Notes: generated from the letters alone by a model not told the origin. DNA of 13,798 bases from CAVPRW01 sp046727435 [NCBI: bacterium] (GCA_046727435.1 JBKPCR010000163.1:1-13798); one strand, 5' to 3'. Shown: positions 5,573 through 11,734, counted from the first letter of the stretch. Translations and numbers: made by a program.

Positions 5573-7705
5573 ATGAAAAACTATACTGATATGCCCTTGC
5601 TGTGTCCGACCGAGCTTTCCTTGCTCGAAGCCTTCCGCGGACGCTATCCTTTCATCCTCGATTCCTTTCAAGAAGAAGCCATTCACCATATCGCGGCCGG
5701 AAGTTCGGTGATTGTCTCGGCCCCGACCGGGGCTGGCAAAACCCTGATCGCTGAGTATGCAATCTTCAGAGCCCTCGCGCAGGGACAGCGCCTTGCCTAT
5801 ACCACTCCCATCAAGGCCCTCAGCAACCAAAAATATGCCGATTTTTGCCGACGCTTCGGCTCCGATAACGTCGGTATCCTAACTGGCGATGTCCAGGTGA
5901 ACTCGCAAGCCCCTATCCTGGTCATGACCACCGAAATCCTGCGCAATATGTTTTACCTGCAGCCTCCAGAAAACCTGGGATACGTCGTCCTAGACGAATG
6001 CCATTACATGGGGGATGAAGGCCGGGGCACGGTCTGGGAGGAGATCATTATCAACTGTCCCAAAGATGTCCCGCTGGTGGCGCTGTCCGCCACAGTCTCC
6101 AATATCGACGAAATCGCCGCCTGGATCACCGATATCCATCGTCCGATCGTCGCCATTCAACATCCGGTCCGTCCAGTCCCCCTGGAGTACTTCCTGGTCG
6201 ATCCGCAGGGCAACATCATGCGGGCGCGGGATATGGTCAAAAAGGGCCATGCCTTGCTGAAGGATGATGGCCGGGGGCATCATCATCGTCGCCGACACGG
6301 GCCTGACGTCGGCCGGTTGCTGCTCCAACTCCAGGAGCGACGCTGGCTACCGGCGATCTATTTCATCTTCAGCCGTGCTGGGTGTGAGGCTGTGCTGCGC
6401 CGTTGTTTGAGGGACGGCATACGCTTCATCCATCGGCCTGGGGCGGACGAGGTTGAGACGGCGATCGAAAAGACACTCGCCGATTATCCAAGCATTGCCC
6501 CCGAAAGCGAGCTGAATCGGTTGATCTTCGACGGCTTGCGGCAGGGTATCGGCATCCACCACGCCGGCATGCTGGCGCCACTGAAGCGTTTAACTGAGGT
6601 CCTTTTCGAGCGCGGGCTGGTGCAGGTGGTCTTTGCCACGGAGACGATGAGTCTGGGCATCCACATGCCCGCCAAGAGCGTCGTCATCGAGAACCTGCGA
6701 AAGCGCTCCGACCATGGCTTTAGAACGCTGCGTGTGGGGGAGTTGACGCAGATGGCAGGACGCGCCGGGAGGCGGGGGATCGACTCAAAAGGTACGTGCC
6801 TTGTCGTGGTTGAGGGGCGTGAGGCCCTGAACGAGGCTTTGCGGCTCATCAAGGGGGAGCCCGAGCCGATCGAGAGCCGCTTCCGAATTGGCTATAGCTC
6901 AGCCGCCATGCTCATCCAGAGCTTGCACGATCCTCAGGCCATCCGCAAGACAATTGAGCGCAGCTTCGGTCAATTTCAGAATCGCCAGCGCATTAGGCTA
7001 CTGGAGACCGAACGTGAACAGTTCTTGCGCCAGCGGGCAGCACGGGGGAAGCACTCTAATCAGGCCTGGCCTGCACTGGAGCAGCGGACGAGGCAGCTGG
7101 CGCTTCTGCAAGACAGCTATTGGGATGAATTCCTGCGGATCACCGCGATCTTACAGCACTTCGGTTGCCTCAAAGCGGGCGAGCTGTCGTCGGAAGGGCG
7201 GCTTGTGGCTACTTTGCGCCATGATAACGAGCTGCTCGTGGCCCGTGTTCTGTTCTCGGGTGTCTTGGATGGACTCACGCCGGCCGAGCTGGCGGCATTG
7301 CTCTCCTGTCTGAGCGAAGAATCTCGGGAAGGTGAAGTCCGTTACTCGTGGAGTCTGCTCAAGCAGCACCGTGATCTTCAGAAACGGTTGCAGAGCATGG
7401 GACGACTGGCGCATGAGCTTCATGAGGTACAACGGGCCCATCAGGTTACCCTGCCGGTGTCGGTCCAGGTAGGCTACCTGGCGGCGTCGTATCGTTGGGC
7501 TTCCGGCGAAGGGGACTGGGCTGGGTTGGTGCGCGAGGCATATGGCGGGCATGAAGGGGATCTGATCAGAGCTTTCCGACGCTTGATCGATCTCTGCCGC
7601 CAGCTCGCCGAAAGCCCGGAGGTTGAGGCCTCTCTGCGGGAGCAGCTCTGGACCACTGTCTCCGCGCTCGATCGCGGCATCGTCTTCGAGAGCGCGCTGA
7701 TTTGA
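5573..7705 (+). CDS. Ski2/Mtr4-like DExH-box RNA helicase
   Basis: This 710-residue superfamily-2 helicase carries the full motif set: Q-like FQEEAI (32-37), Walker A APTGAGKT (50-57), TPIKALSNQK (78-87), DECH motif II (141-144), SAT (172-174), IYFIFSRAGC (262-271), HHAGMLAPLKR (329-339), FATETMSLGIHMPAKS (354-369) and motif VI QMAGRAGRRG (393-402). The GIHMPAKSVV and AGRAGRRGID patterns are those of Ski2-like helicases. The C-terminal part (about 550-710) corresponds to the DSHCT helical domain. A basic, His-rich stretch at about 233-243 (GRGHHHRRRHG) lies between the two RecA lobes where this family has a variable linker. The arch/KOW insert of eukaryotic Mtr4 is absent. The likely role is ATP-dependent RNA unwinding or remodelling; its substrate is not shown. 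The ATG at 5573 has no clear SD; ATG 5591 is an alternative. Confidence 0.9.
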   Translation: MKNYTDMPLLCPTELSLLEAFRGRYPFILDSFQEEAIHHIAAGSSVIVSAPTGAGKTLIAEYAIFRALAQGQRLAYTTPIKALSNQKYADFCRRFGSDNVGILTGDVQVNSQAPILVMTTEILRNMFYLQPPENLGYVVLDECHYMGDEGRGTVWEEIIINCPKDVPLVALSATVSNIDEIAAWITDIHRPIVAIQHPVRPVPLEYFLVDPQGNIMRARDMVKKGHALLKDDGRGHHHRRRHGPDVGRLLLQLQERRWLPAIYFIFSRAGCEAVLRRCLRDGIRFIHRPGADEVETAIEKTLADYPSIAPESELNRLIFDGLRQGIGIHHAGMLAPLKRLTEVLFERGLVQVVFATETMSLGIHMPAKSVVIENLRKRSDHGFRTLRVGELTQMAGRAGRRGIDSKGTCLVVVEGREALNEALRLIKGEPEPIESRFRIGYSSAAMLIQSLHDPQAIRKTIERSFGQFQNRQRIRLLETEREQFLRQRAARGKHSNQAWPALEQRTRQLALLQDSYWDEFLRITAILQHFGCLKAGELSSEGRLVATLRHDNELLVARVLFSGVLDGLTPAELAALLSCLSEESREGEVRYSWSLLKQHRDLQKRLQSMGRLAHELHEVQRAHQVTLPVSVQVGYLAASYRWASGEGDWAGLVREAYGGHEGDLIRAFRRLIDLCRQLAESPEVEASLREQLWTTVSALDRGIVFESALI

Positions 7706-7724
7706 GCTGCCCTAACAGGACAGC
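7706..7724 (+). terminator. Weak hairpin directly after the helicase stop
   Basis: GCTGCCCT-AAC-AGGACAGC forms a stem of seven pairs with one C/A mismatch, starting on the base after the stop codon. No T-tract follows (CCCATGCTTTC), so intrinsic termination is doubtful. Confidence 0.3.
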
Positions 7725-7810
7725 CCCATGCTTTCTCCCCTGCCCTGCACACCTCGTCACACAGGAGTTCCAAGAGAGCTTGCCCCGCGCCGTTCAGCTT
7801 CGCTGTGACA

Positions 7811-7923
7811 TGAGCCTGAGCGGCGCTCATTGCGACGCGAGCACGTTGCAAAAGCGCTCGATTTCCTCCGCAGTGTTGTAATAATGCACCGACGCACGCA
7901 CGAGGTCAGGCAGACCGCGGGCT
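7811..7923. repeat. Left copy of a ~113-bp direct repeat
   Basis: This stretch matches 13483-13595 at a constant offset of 5672, with eight mismatches counted by eye (about 93% identity) and no gap. It covers the last ~32 codons of a class-V aminotransferase and about 16 bases after its stop. Weaker similarity may extend a few bases to the left. Outside it the two loci differ. Confidence 0.9.
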
Positions 7924-8113
7924 TCCATGTCGAGACGCGTGGAGGACACCCTTGATACAGAGACATTGATGCGCGCTTTGGCGAGCCCACGTTGGATCTC
8001 GTCGGCGTTGTTCCCGTCGGCAGTGAAGGAGACGATGCCGCAGCGTTCGACCCCTTCGTCCCGGACTGTCACGCCGGCAATCGTGCTCAGCTGCCGGCGT
8101 AGATCAAAGTACA
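7827..8113 (-). pseudogene. Class-V PLP aminotransferase, 3' fragment
   Basis: The reverse frame encodes about 95 residues of the C-terminal domain of a class-V aminotransferase (isopenicillin-N-epimerase/cysteine-desulfurase-like). It includes RCGIVSFT, RINVSVSRVSSTRLDMEARG and LVRASVHYYNTAEEIERFC, ending at TGA 7829-7827. Recognisable similarity starts only near LRRQLSTIAGV. The PLP lysine region and the whole large domain are absent upstream, where the sequence changes to an HNH fragment on the other strand. An ATG at 8126 lets the frame be called as a 99-residue ORF, but it is a remnant and unlikely to be functional. A related remnant lies at 13499-13798, sharing the direct repeat. Confidence 0.8.
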
Positions 8114-8122
8114 TCAGTCTCA

Positions 8123-8422
8123 ACACCAGGGGCAGAGCAGCCCAAACAGCCTACCCCTTCGCAGACTAAAAAGCATAGGTCTGACTTCTGTGAAACCTGT
8201 GCTAGAGATGCTCATGGGAATATCGCACGTAGCGAAACCGCAAAACAGGAGTTCAAGAATCAAAACCCTCTACCATCTATATGTCCGACAGCAAAAGATT
8301 GCGTAATCGATCATATTAAATCATTGGCCTACGGCGGAGCTGACAGCCCCTCTAACATGCAATGGCAGACCAAACAAGAAGGGGCAGCCAAAGATAAAAC
8401 TGAACGGAAGAATTGCCGCTAG
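8123..8422 (+). pseudogene. HNH endonuclease, 5'-truncated fragment
   Basis: A forward frame with no ATG/GTG/TTG near its beginning reads, after a Pro/Gln-rich lead, HRSDFCETCARDAHGNIARS and then CVIDHIKSLAYGGADSPSN and MQWQTKQEGAAKDKTERK, stopping at TAG 8420-8422. 'ARDAxGxIARS', 'VIDHIxxLxxGGAD' and 'NMQWQT' are signatures of a well-known class of small HNH nucleases. The H of VIDH and the N of SNMQ are the H and N of the motif. FCETC resembles a zinc-ribbon pair. Upstream the frame runs into the antisense of the aminotransferase fragment, so the 5' end was lost at a junction near 8111-8125. The sequence is AT-richer than the flanks. The left limit is approximate. Confidence 0.7.
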
Positions 8423-8439
8423 GATAATGCTAGGATACT
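8418..8439. repeat. 11-bp tandem repeat across the HNH stop codon
   Basis: GCTAGGATAAT is followed at once by GCTAGGATACT (10 of 11 identical). The first unit contains the TAG stop of the HNH fragment. Confidence 0.6.
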
Positions 8440-8543
8440 GCAGAAGATAGGAATACCACGAAGCATTAAGTTAGATAATATTGATCGATTACAATAATCC
8501 ATGAGCTAATTTATTACTGGCTCAGGGTTTTTATTGTTCCTTG

Positions 8544-8572
8544 TTGACTCCCCACTGACCGTTTGCTATCTT
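8544..8572 (+). promoter_or_regulatory. Sigma-70-like promoter before the AT-rich ORF pair
   Basis: TTGACT (8544-8549), a 17-nt spacer and TATCTT (8567-8572) fit a sigma-70 promoter (5/6 and 4/6 matches). Transcription would start near 8580. A small GCCC-TTTC-GGGC stem at 8582-8593 would lie at the 5' end of the leader, before the SD at 8621-8630. Confidence 0.5.
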
Positions 8573-8635
8573 TTCCCTACAGCCCTTTCGGGCGTTTAGG
8601 ATGTATTTCGATCACAGCTAAAGGGGGGGTAAGCA

Positions 8636-8917
8636 GTGACAGATCGCTTCGCAGAAGGCTCAAGTAGAACTTATAATAAGGTAACGGATCGCATTCACAA
8701 CGAATTTTTGGGCACTAAACCACGACGTAGTAGGCCATTGGCTAAATTTAATGCAGCTATTCGGGAACTTAAAAAACAGAATCGTCGTGTTGCGCTGACG
8801 TTTTTGAAGGCTATAGCGAAGCCAGGTACAACCGCAGAGTTTACCGACGACATCTTTATTTTTCTACAGAAAAATGGAATTAAAATCACCATTATGAAGA
8901 AACGTTCACAGCGATAG
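8636..8917 (+). CDS. Hypothetical small basic protein
   Basis: This is a 93-residue protein that I do not recognise. It starts with GTG 8636 behind a strong SD (AAAGGGGGGGT, about 5 nt), with a promoter-like pair 64-92 nt upstream. It is rich in Lys and Arg (TKPRRSRPLAKFN, LKKQNRRVAL, MKKRSQR) and is probably cytoplasmic and nucleic-acid-binding or ribosome-like in charge. There is no signal peptide or membrane segment. The alternating helix-like middle and the FLQKNGIKITI end suggest a small mixed fold. Its base composition is AT-richer than the surrounding genes, which points to transfer. The next ORF follows 24 nt later on the same strand. Confidence 0.6.
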   Translation: MTDRFAEGSSRTYNKVTDRIHNEFLGTKPRRSRPLAKFNAAIRELKKQNRRVALTFLKAIAKPGTTAEFTDDIFIFLQKNGIKITIMKKRSQR

Positions 8918-8941
8918 CCGAAGAAACTATACTCGTGATAG

Positions 8942-9337
8942 ATGAAGGGGCTAAAGAGCTGCATGGAAGATTCTTATGTCAGAATTGAATCGATATTTGA
9001 GCGAGAAGTTAAACAAAAGGGTTTTGTGACAATGCCTAACACTATATCATTTAGTGTAAACACTCATAAGTTTAGTGAGTGCGTTCAAATATTGAATGAT
9101 TGTGGAAGGAATCTACGAGGAAAAGATGGAGTGCCTAAGCGCGCTACACTTTCAATTCCTATATCAATAAAAGCTATATTTGTATTAGGAATAAGGTACC
9201 AAAAGAGAGATGATACTCTTACAGAAGATCATTTTACATTTGAACCAGATAAGCCGCCTGAGCCACATTACAAAGGAAAAATGGAAAAGCTCCTGACAGA
9301 ATACAAAGATACCCACAAGAGACAAAGTGATTATTAG
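8942..9337 (+). CDS. Hypothetical protein, AT-rich, possibly co-transcribed with the preceding ORF
   Basis: This protein of 131 residues (124 if ATG 8963 is used) is not recognised. ATG 8963 has a better SD context (AAAGAG, about 5 nt before), while ATG 8942 has none. It has no signal peptide or membrane segment, and a mixed alpha/beta pattern (MPNTISFSVNTHKFSECVQI, ATLSIPISIKAIFVLGI) with a charged tail (EKLLTEYKDTHKRQSDY). Its composition is strongly AT-rich compared with regions left of 8100 and right of 9400, consistent with acquired DNA. Spacing to the upstream ORF (24 nt) suggests one transcript. It could be part of an uncharacterised two-gene cassette, but the sequence alone does not show it. 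Confidence 0.55.
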   Translation: MKGLKSCMEDSYVRIESIFEREVKQKGFVTMPNTISFSVNTHKFSECVQILNDCGRNLRGKDGVPKRATLSIPISIKAIFVLGIRYQKRDDTLTEDHFTFEPDKPPEPHYKGKMEKLLTEYKDTHKRQSDY

Positions 9338-9427
9338 ACTAGGTATCCTTCCCCCGCAGAATGCAAGCAATGTCATCAGGTGTTCTGCTCATCGTCGTTT
9401 TCTCGAATTTGTTGGTTCGGTAGGTGG

Positions 9428-9751
9428 TTATTTTTCGACGACCGCGGCAGCTGTAACATTGCCAGACGATGTTCCTGTAGAGAATTCATAAAATTCACTA
9501 ATAACGGGAATGGTGATCACCGGACACCCGACACCACCGTCGCATGCAACGCGTATCTGCTCCATCCAATTAATGTTATCCGTTGGATCTTGTGTAATGA
9601 CCCCTGCGACTACAGGTATACGCAGAGCATATCCGGTAATCGACCCGCCATAAGACATTCCAACTGAGACCGTCATCTTCGTCCATCCCGTACCAATGTT
9701 GACCGGAAGGGTCGTAAAAGAAACAGGGCGATTGTAGGCGAAAATCACCGT
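9428..9751 (-). other. Unrecognised beta-rich C-terminal segment fused in frame to the PIN remnant
   Basis: After the PIN residues ...FISADTEL the reverse frame continues for about 107 residues that do not belong to the PIN family: VIFAYNRPVSFTTLPVNIG, TKMTVSVGMSYGGSITGYAL, VACDGGVGCPVITIPVIS, then a Thr/Ser/Gly-rich end. The pattern of alternating hydrophobic and polar residues suggests an extracellular beta-sandwich or surface-protein end. I do not recognise the family. It is probably the 3' end of another gene joined to vapC by recombination. It has no start codon, SD or signal peptide of its own. The 90 bases after it, to 9338, hold nothing I can name. Confidence 0.45.
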
Positions 9752-10158
9752 GAGTTCCGTATCGGCTGAAATGAAGATAACGGCAGGAAGCCCAGAGGCC
9801 AGGTAGCGAACGTCTACTTCGACTCCGGCAGCCAGTTGCAGGGCATCATACCCACGTAGCCCATGCTTCTCTGCGAGGAGCATCGCTCGATTAGCCAGCG
9901 ATGGGGTCACCTCGATGACCTGATAGGCGGTGGCAAGGTCACGGCGGAACGCTGTCTGGTCGTGGCGGCATCGGTTGGCGCGAGGGTCCCACCCCGTTCA
10001 CGCCGAGTGATGGCGGCAATCATCTCGATAGCAGTCACGCGGACAACATAAATCGAGCAACCCGTGCTCGGGTCCAGAAGAGCGCGTAACCACAGGGAGC
10101 CTACCTCTGCGATATAGCGCTTGGCGAGCGCGCTGGTCTCCACGAAGTAGACAGCCAC
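9752..10158 (-). pseudogene. VapC-like PIN-domain toxin, frameshifted
   Basis: The GTG at 10158 overlaps the antitoxin stop by one base (TAGTG). The first ~65 residues are PIN N-terminal (AVYFVETSALAKRYIAEVGS, then VTAIEMIAAITRRERGGTL). The frame then fails near 9955-9967, and the C-terminal half continues in another frame (FRRDLATAYQVIEVTPSLANRA, HGLRGYDALQLAAGVEV). A second vapC fragment at 10595-10681 reads through the same place in one frame and is one base longer, so the lesion is a one-base loss. The first acidic residue, normally Asp in DTSAL, is Glu. The natural 3' end is replaced by unrelated sequence. As an RNase toxin it is very likely inactive, unless the shift is a sequencing error. 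Confidence 0.82.
9920..10005. repeat. vapC internal segment, copy 1 (86 bp)
   Basis: It matches 10595-10681 (87 bp) at roughly 80% identity by eye, in the same orientation and with one single-base gap. It is the region carrying the frameshift. Confidence 0.75.
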
Positions 10159-10421
10159 TAACGCCGCTCCTCACGTATCGTCTCCGAGAGCGGTTTGCCC
10201 TGGATGTGTACCAGCGGGTACGCTCCCTGCCGGTCAGCATGCCGCGGTTTGATCTCCGTCAGCAGGCCAACCTTGAGCATCTCCTGGAGCACCCACTCCT
10301 CTTCAGGTGAGTAACCTGTTGGGGCAAGACGCGCCAGCACCGCCTGCTGTACCTGCAAGAGTTCTTCATGTTCCAGGGTGTTGATCTCATTCAGGATGCG
10401 CTCCAGTGTCATCTGAGTCAT
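10158..10421 (-). CDS. VapB-like antitoxin partner of the PIN toxin
   Basis: This 87-residue protein begins at ATG 10421, with AAAGGA 9 nt upstream; the longer frame to 10472 has no SD. It has a helical Glu/Leu-rich N-terminus (LERILNEINTLEHEELLQVQ), a middle EEEWVLQEMLKVGLLTEIKP, and an extended C-terminus (PLVHIQGKPLSETIREERR) of the kind that wraps around PIN toxins in VapBC complexes. The one-base overlap with the PIN gene supports a toxin-antitoxin operon. I see no clear DNA-binding fold, so autoregulation is unproven. The gene itself is intact although its toxin is broken, so it may be a solitary antitoxin. The family assignment rests mainly on context. Confidence 0.68.
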   Translation of the reverse strand: MTQMTLERILNEINTLEHEELLQVQQAVLARLAPTGYSPEEEWVLQEMLKVGLLTEIKPRHADRQGAYPLVHIQGKPLSETIREERR

Positions 10422-10497
10422 ACGAGGCAATCCTTTCTCAAAGTCGTCCAAGGTCTTGTCGTGGCATATCAATGGCCCACAATGCCGTATAGCCAGT

Positions 10498-10508
10498 ATT
10501 GTATCACA
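10498..10508 (-). promoter_or_regulatory. Possible extended -10 promoter of the vapBC-like operon
   Basis: On the reverse strand TGTGATACAAT contains an extended-TG -10 with TACAAT. No good -35 is visible. It would give a leader of about 70 nt before the antitoxin ATG at 10421. Confidence 0.35.
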
Positions 10509-10560
10509 CCAGCTTGTCCGGCCGTTGATCGCCTGATAACGCAGTGCAGTAAAATCGGAA

Positions 10561-10582
10561 AATCCGGGGTTAGACTCGAATT
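10561..10582 (+). repeat. GGGGTCAGACT-type motif, copy A (degenerate)
   Basis: AATCCGGGGTTAGACTCGAA (continuing TT) resembles the copies at 11285, 11883 and 13397. It lies 12 bases from the truncated end of the vapC fragment. Confidence 0.5.
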
Positions 10583-10809
10583 AACATAGCATCACTGATA
10601 GGCGGTGGCGAGGTCGCGACGGAATGCCCGGCTGGGGGTGGCGGCATAGGTTGGCATGAGTGTCCCACTTCGCTCACGCCGCGGGGAATGATGTGCTCGA
10701 TTTCAAAGACAACTGCTACGAGTGCCTCGGCTGTCCGACAATAGGCGCACCGATCCACGAACCGCGCACGGATGCGACGTCGCAGGCCGGCTGGAACATA
10801 GATACTCAT
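10570..10809 (-). pseudogene. HNH endonuclease N-terminal fragment joined to a vapC fragment
   Basis: Residues 1-43 (MSIYVPAGLRRRIRARF, then CAYC at 21-24, then FEIEHIIPR) are the start of a small HNH nuclease with its first zinc-knuckle cysteines and the first His of the motif. The second half (second CxxC, Asn/His) is missing. At 10681 the sequence changes, sharing CGGCGTGA, into an internal vapC piece. That piece is read in another frame here, so the ORF tail is nonsense. In the vapC frame it reads RRERSGTLMPTYAATPSRAF and then RRDLATAYQ before a stop. The ATG at 10809 overlaps the upstream gene's TGA by four bases (ATGA), showing that the HNH gene was translationally coupled to it. Nuclease activity is not expected. 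Confidence 0.75.
10595..10681. repeat. vapC internal segment, copy 2 (87 bp)
   Basis: This is a second copy of the 9920-10005 segment, one base longer, fused to the HNH fragment. In its own frame it encodes an uninterrupted PIN segment of about 28 residues. Confidence 0.75.
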
Positions 10810-11150
10810 GACGAGTACAGCGTACCTGCATGATGGGCAAGTGTGTATCGAGCACGGGTCTTCAGGATAGTCAACTGGTCGACATGGTATAGCAGACGAT
10901 CAAGTTCGACCTGATCTGCCTCGGGAAGCTGCCCATCGGCATTCCGGGCCAGTAAGTCATTTAACCGGACTTGCTCCGAGGGTGCTAGGGCGCTGTGGGC
11001 CAATGCCTGGAGTTCGGCCTCACTCACGCCGACCAGGATCTCAGAGTCTGGTGGGGAGAGACGGGTCAACTGCTGATATTCATCCAGGTCTAGCAGCACT
11101 CCAATCCGCTCGCCCTGTTCGTCGGTGATATACCGTCGTGTACTGGACAT
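10806..11150 (-). CDS. Phd/YefM-like antitoxin candidate coupled to HNH gene
   Basis: This 114-residue protein starts at ATG 11150 with GAGG about 6 nt upstream. The N-terminus (RRYITDEQGERIGVLLDLDE, then YQQL) resembles the dimerisation strand-helix of Phd/YefM antitoxins, where a residue run like 'G..VGVLL.LEEYE.L' is usual. The remainder is acidic and helical (VSEAELQALAHSALAPSEQV, LPEADQVELDRLLYHVDQL), ending with ARYTLAHHAG. The ATGA overlap with the HNH gene at 10809 shows a two-gene unit. I recall the HNH type and this protein type occurring together, but I cannot check it here. Function is not established: it may neutralise a HNH nuclease or serve as an accessory protein. Confidence 0.6.
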   Translation of the reverse strand: MSSTRRYITDEQGERIGVLLDLDEYQQLTRLSPPDSEILVGVSEAELQALAHSALAPSEQVRLNDLLARNADGQLPEADQVELDRLLYHVDQLTILKTRARYTLAHHAGTLYSS

Positions 11151-11219
11151 GACGTGCCTCAGTCTCCTAGAGAAATGCTCTGCGAGATTATAGCATACGC
11201 AGTATCGAGGACTCTAGAC

Positions 11220-11263
11220 GCTACTGCGAGGGAAAGGTGGCAGCCACCTTTCCCCGTCGTAGC
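11220..11263. repeat. Long, nearly perfect hairpin (REP-like palindrome)
   Basis: A 12-bp perfect stem (GGGAAAGGTGGC / GCCACCTTTCCC) with a single A at the centre is flanked by a further GCTAC...GTAGC pair, giving a structure of about 44 bases. There is no T-tract on either strand, so it is not an intrinsic terminator. It lies between the Phd/YefM-like gene and hicA, next to a GGGGTCAGACT copy, and may be a REP-like element. The rest of 11151-11324 holds nothing else recognisable. Confidence 0.65.
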
Positions 11264-11284
11264 CGCTGGTCGTTTGCGTCGAAA

Positions 11285-11309
11285 AAAATAGGGGTCAGAC
11301 TGGGATTTT
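11285..11309 (+). repeat. GGGGTCAGACT motif, copy B
   Basis: AAAATAGGGGTCAGACTGGG (continuing ATTTT) lies just downstream of hicA. Similarity with copy C continues for about 20 further bases to the hicA stop codon (TTCGAGAGGAAC / TCTCGCAGAACC, then TAG). Confidence 0.65.
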
Positions 11310-11324
11310 CGAGAGGAACTTGGT

Positions 11325-11516
11325 CTAGCCTGGAGGATCAGGAATACCAAGCTTGCGACAGATTTTCCGAGCCAGGAGATTTTTAATTTCCGTATGCCGA
11401 GGGACGGCTTCTTTCCTCCCCGTCACAGGATTGATCCAGATCGTATGCTCACGGCCTTCAGGCTCGGTGCAACAGCCATGACGGCGCAGGTGGCGTTGCA
11501 GGGTATACCGTTTCAC
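11325..11516 (-). CDS. hicA: HicA mRNA interferase toxin
   Basis: This 63-residue product begins at GTG 11516, which overlaps the hicB stop as GTGA, with GAGG-type purines upstream. The longer frame to ATG 11543 would intrude 30 nt into hicB. The sequence follows the HicA double-stranded-RNA-binding-like fold: VKRYTLQRHLRRHGCCTEPE, then GREHTIWINPVTGRKEAVPR, then HTEIKNLLARKICRKLGI. The His in REHTIW corresponds to the catalytic His of the family (G.xHxxW), and HTEIK...ARKICRKLGI is the conserved C-terminal helix. HicA cleaves mRNA when not held by HicB. The gene looks complete, the only recognisable intact toxin in the region. It ends inside the repeat at 11285-11327. Confidence 0.88.
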   Translation of the reverse strand: MKRYTLQRHLRRHGCCTEPEGREHTIWINPVTGRKEAVPRHTEIKNLLARKICRKLGIPDPPG

Positions 11517-11734
11517 CCTCTGACCTCGATGACTTTTTCCCATGCCCCAGAAGAGGCTTCTTTGCGTTCCTCCTCACGGGTGACCGCTAGCAGCAGGCGA
11601 ATGCCTTCGATGAGATTCTGCTCGCATGCTTCCAAGGTGTCGCCTTGGCCATTAGCACCAGGGACTTCTAAACAATAAGCCCAGTAACCTCCTTCCTCAG
11701 CCTGAACGAAAACGGCGGTAAATTCGTTGCGCAC
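11513..11734 (-). CDS. hicB: HicB-family antitoxin
   Basis: This 73-residue product starts at GTG 11734 after a strong AAGGAGG SD. The frame is open further upstream, but that extension has no SD and is not family-like. FTAVFVQAEEGGYWAYCLEV, then PGANGQGDTLEACEQNLIEG, is the typical HicB partial RNase-H-like fold (EEGGY.AYC.E.PG..GQG.T..EA..N). The C-terminus (VTREEERKEASSGAWEKVIE) is acidic and lacks a recognisable helix-turn-helix or ribbon-helix-helix, so this may be the short HicB type without DNA binding. It overlaps hicA by four bases. The TGCCAT/ATGGCA inverted repeat at 11783-11798 could be an operator. Confidence 0.88.
   Translation of the reverse strand: MRNEFTAVFVQAEEGGYWAYCLEVPGANGQGDTLEACEQNLIEGIRLLLAVTREEERKEASSGAWEKVIEVRG

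Noticed and set aside
5428-5574. UDG start at ATG 5574
   Set aside because: The first ~50 residues lack family similarity and an SD. It is kept as an alternative only, because a divergent two-base overlap with the helicase would be unusual.
7755-7808. GTCACA/TGTGAC inverted pair downstream of the helicase
   Set aside because: It is a six-base match separated by about 40 bases, easily chance.
8177-8188. AGGTCTGACTTC as another inverted copy of the GGGTCAGAC motif
   Set aside because: Only the central GTCTGAC matches, and it lies inside the HNH reading frame.
8582-8593. GCCC-TTTC-GGGC as an attenuator or small RNA structure
   Set aside because: A 4-bp stem is too short to support a function. 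It is mentioned only as part of the leader.
9338-9427. Short reverse-strand ORF starting MSRTPDDIAC
   Set aside because: It has only 17 codons from its ATG, no SD was noted and there are no recognisable features.
11220-11263. Intrinsic terminator
   Set aside because: The stem is strong but no run of T follows on either strand, so it was listed as a REP-like palindrome.
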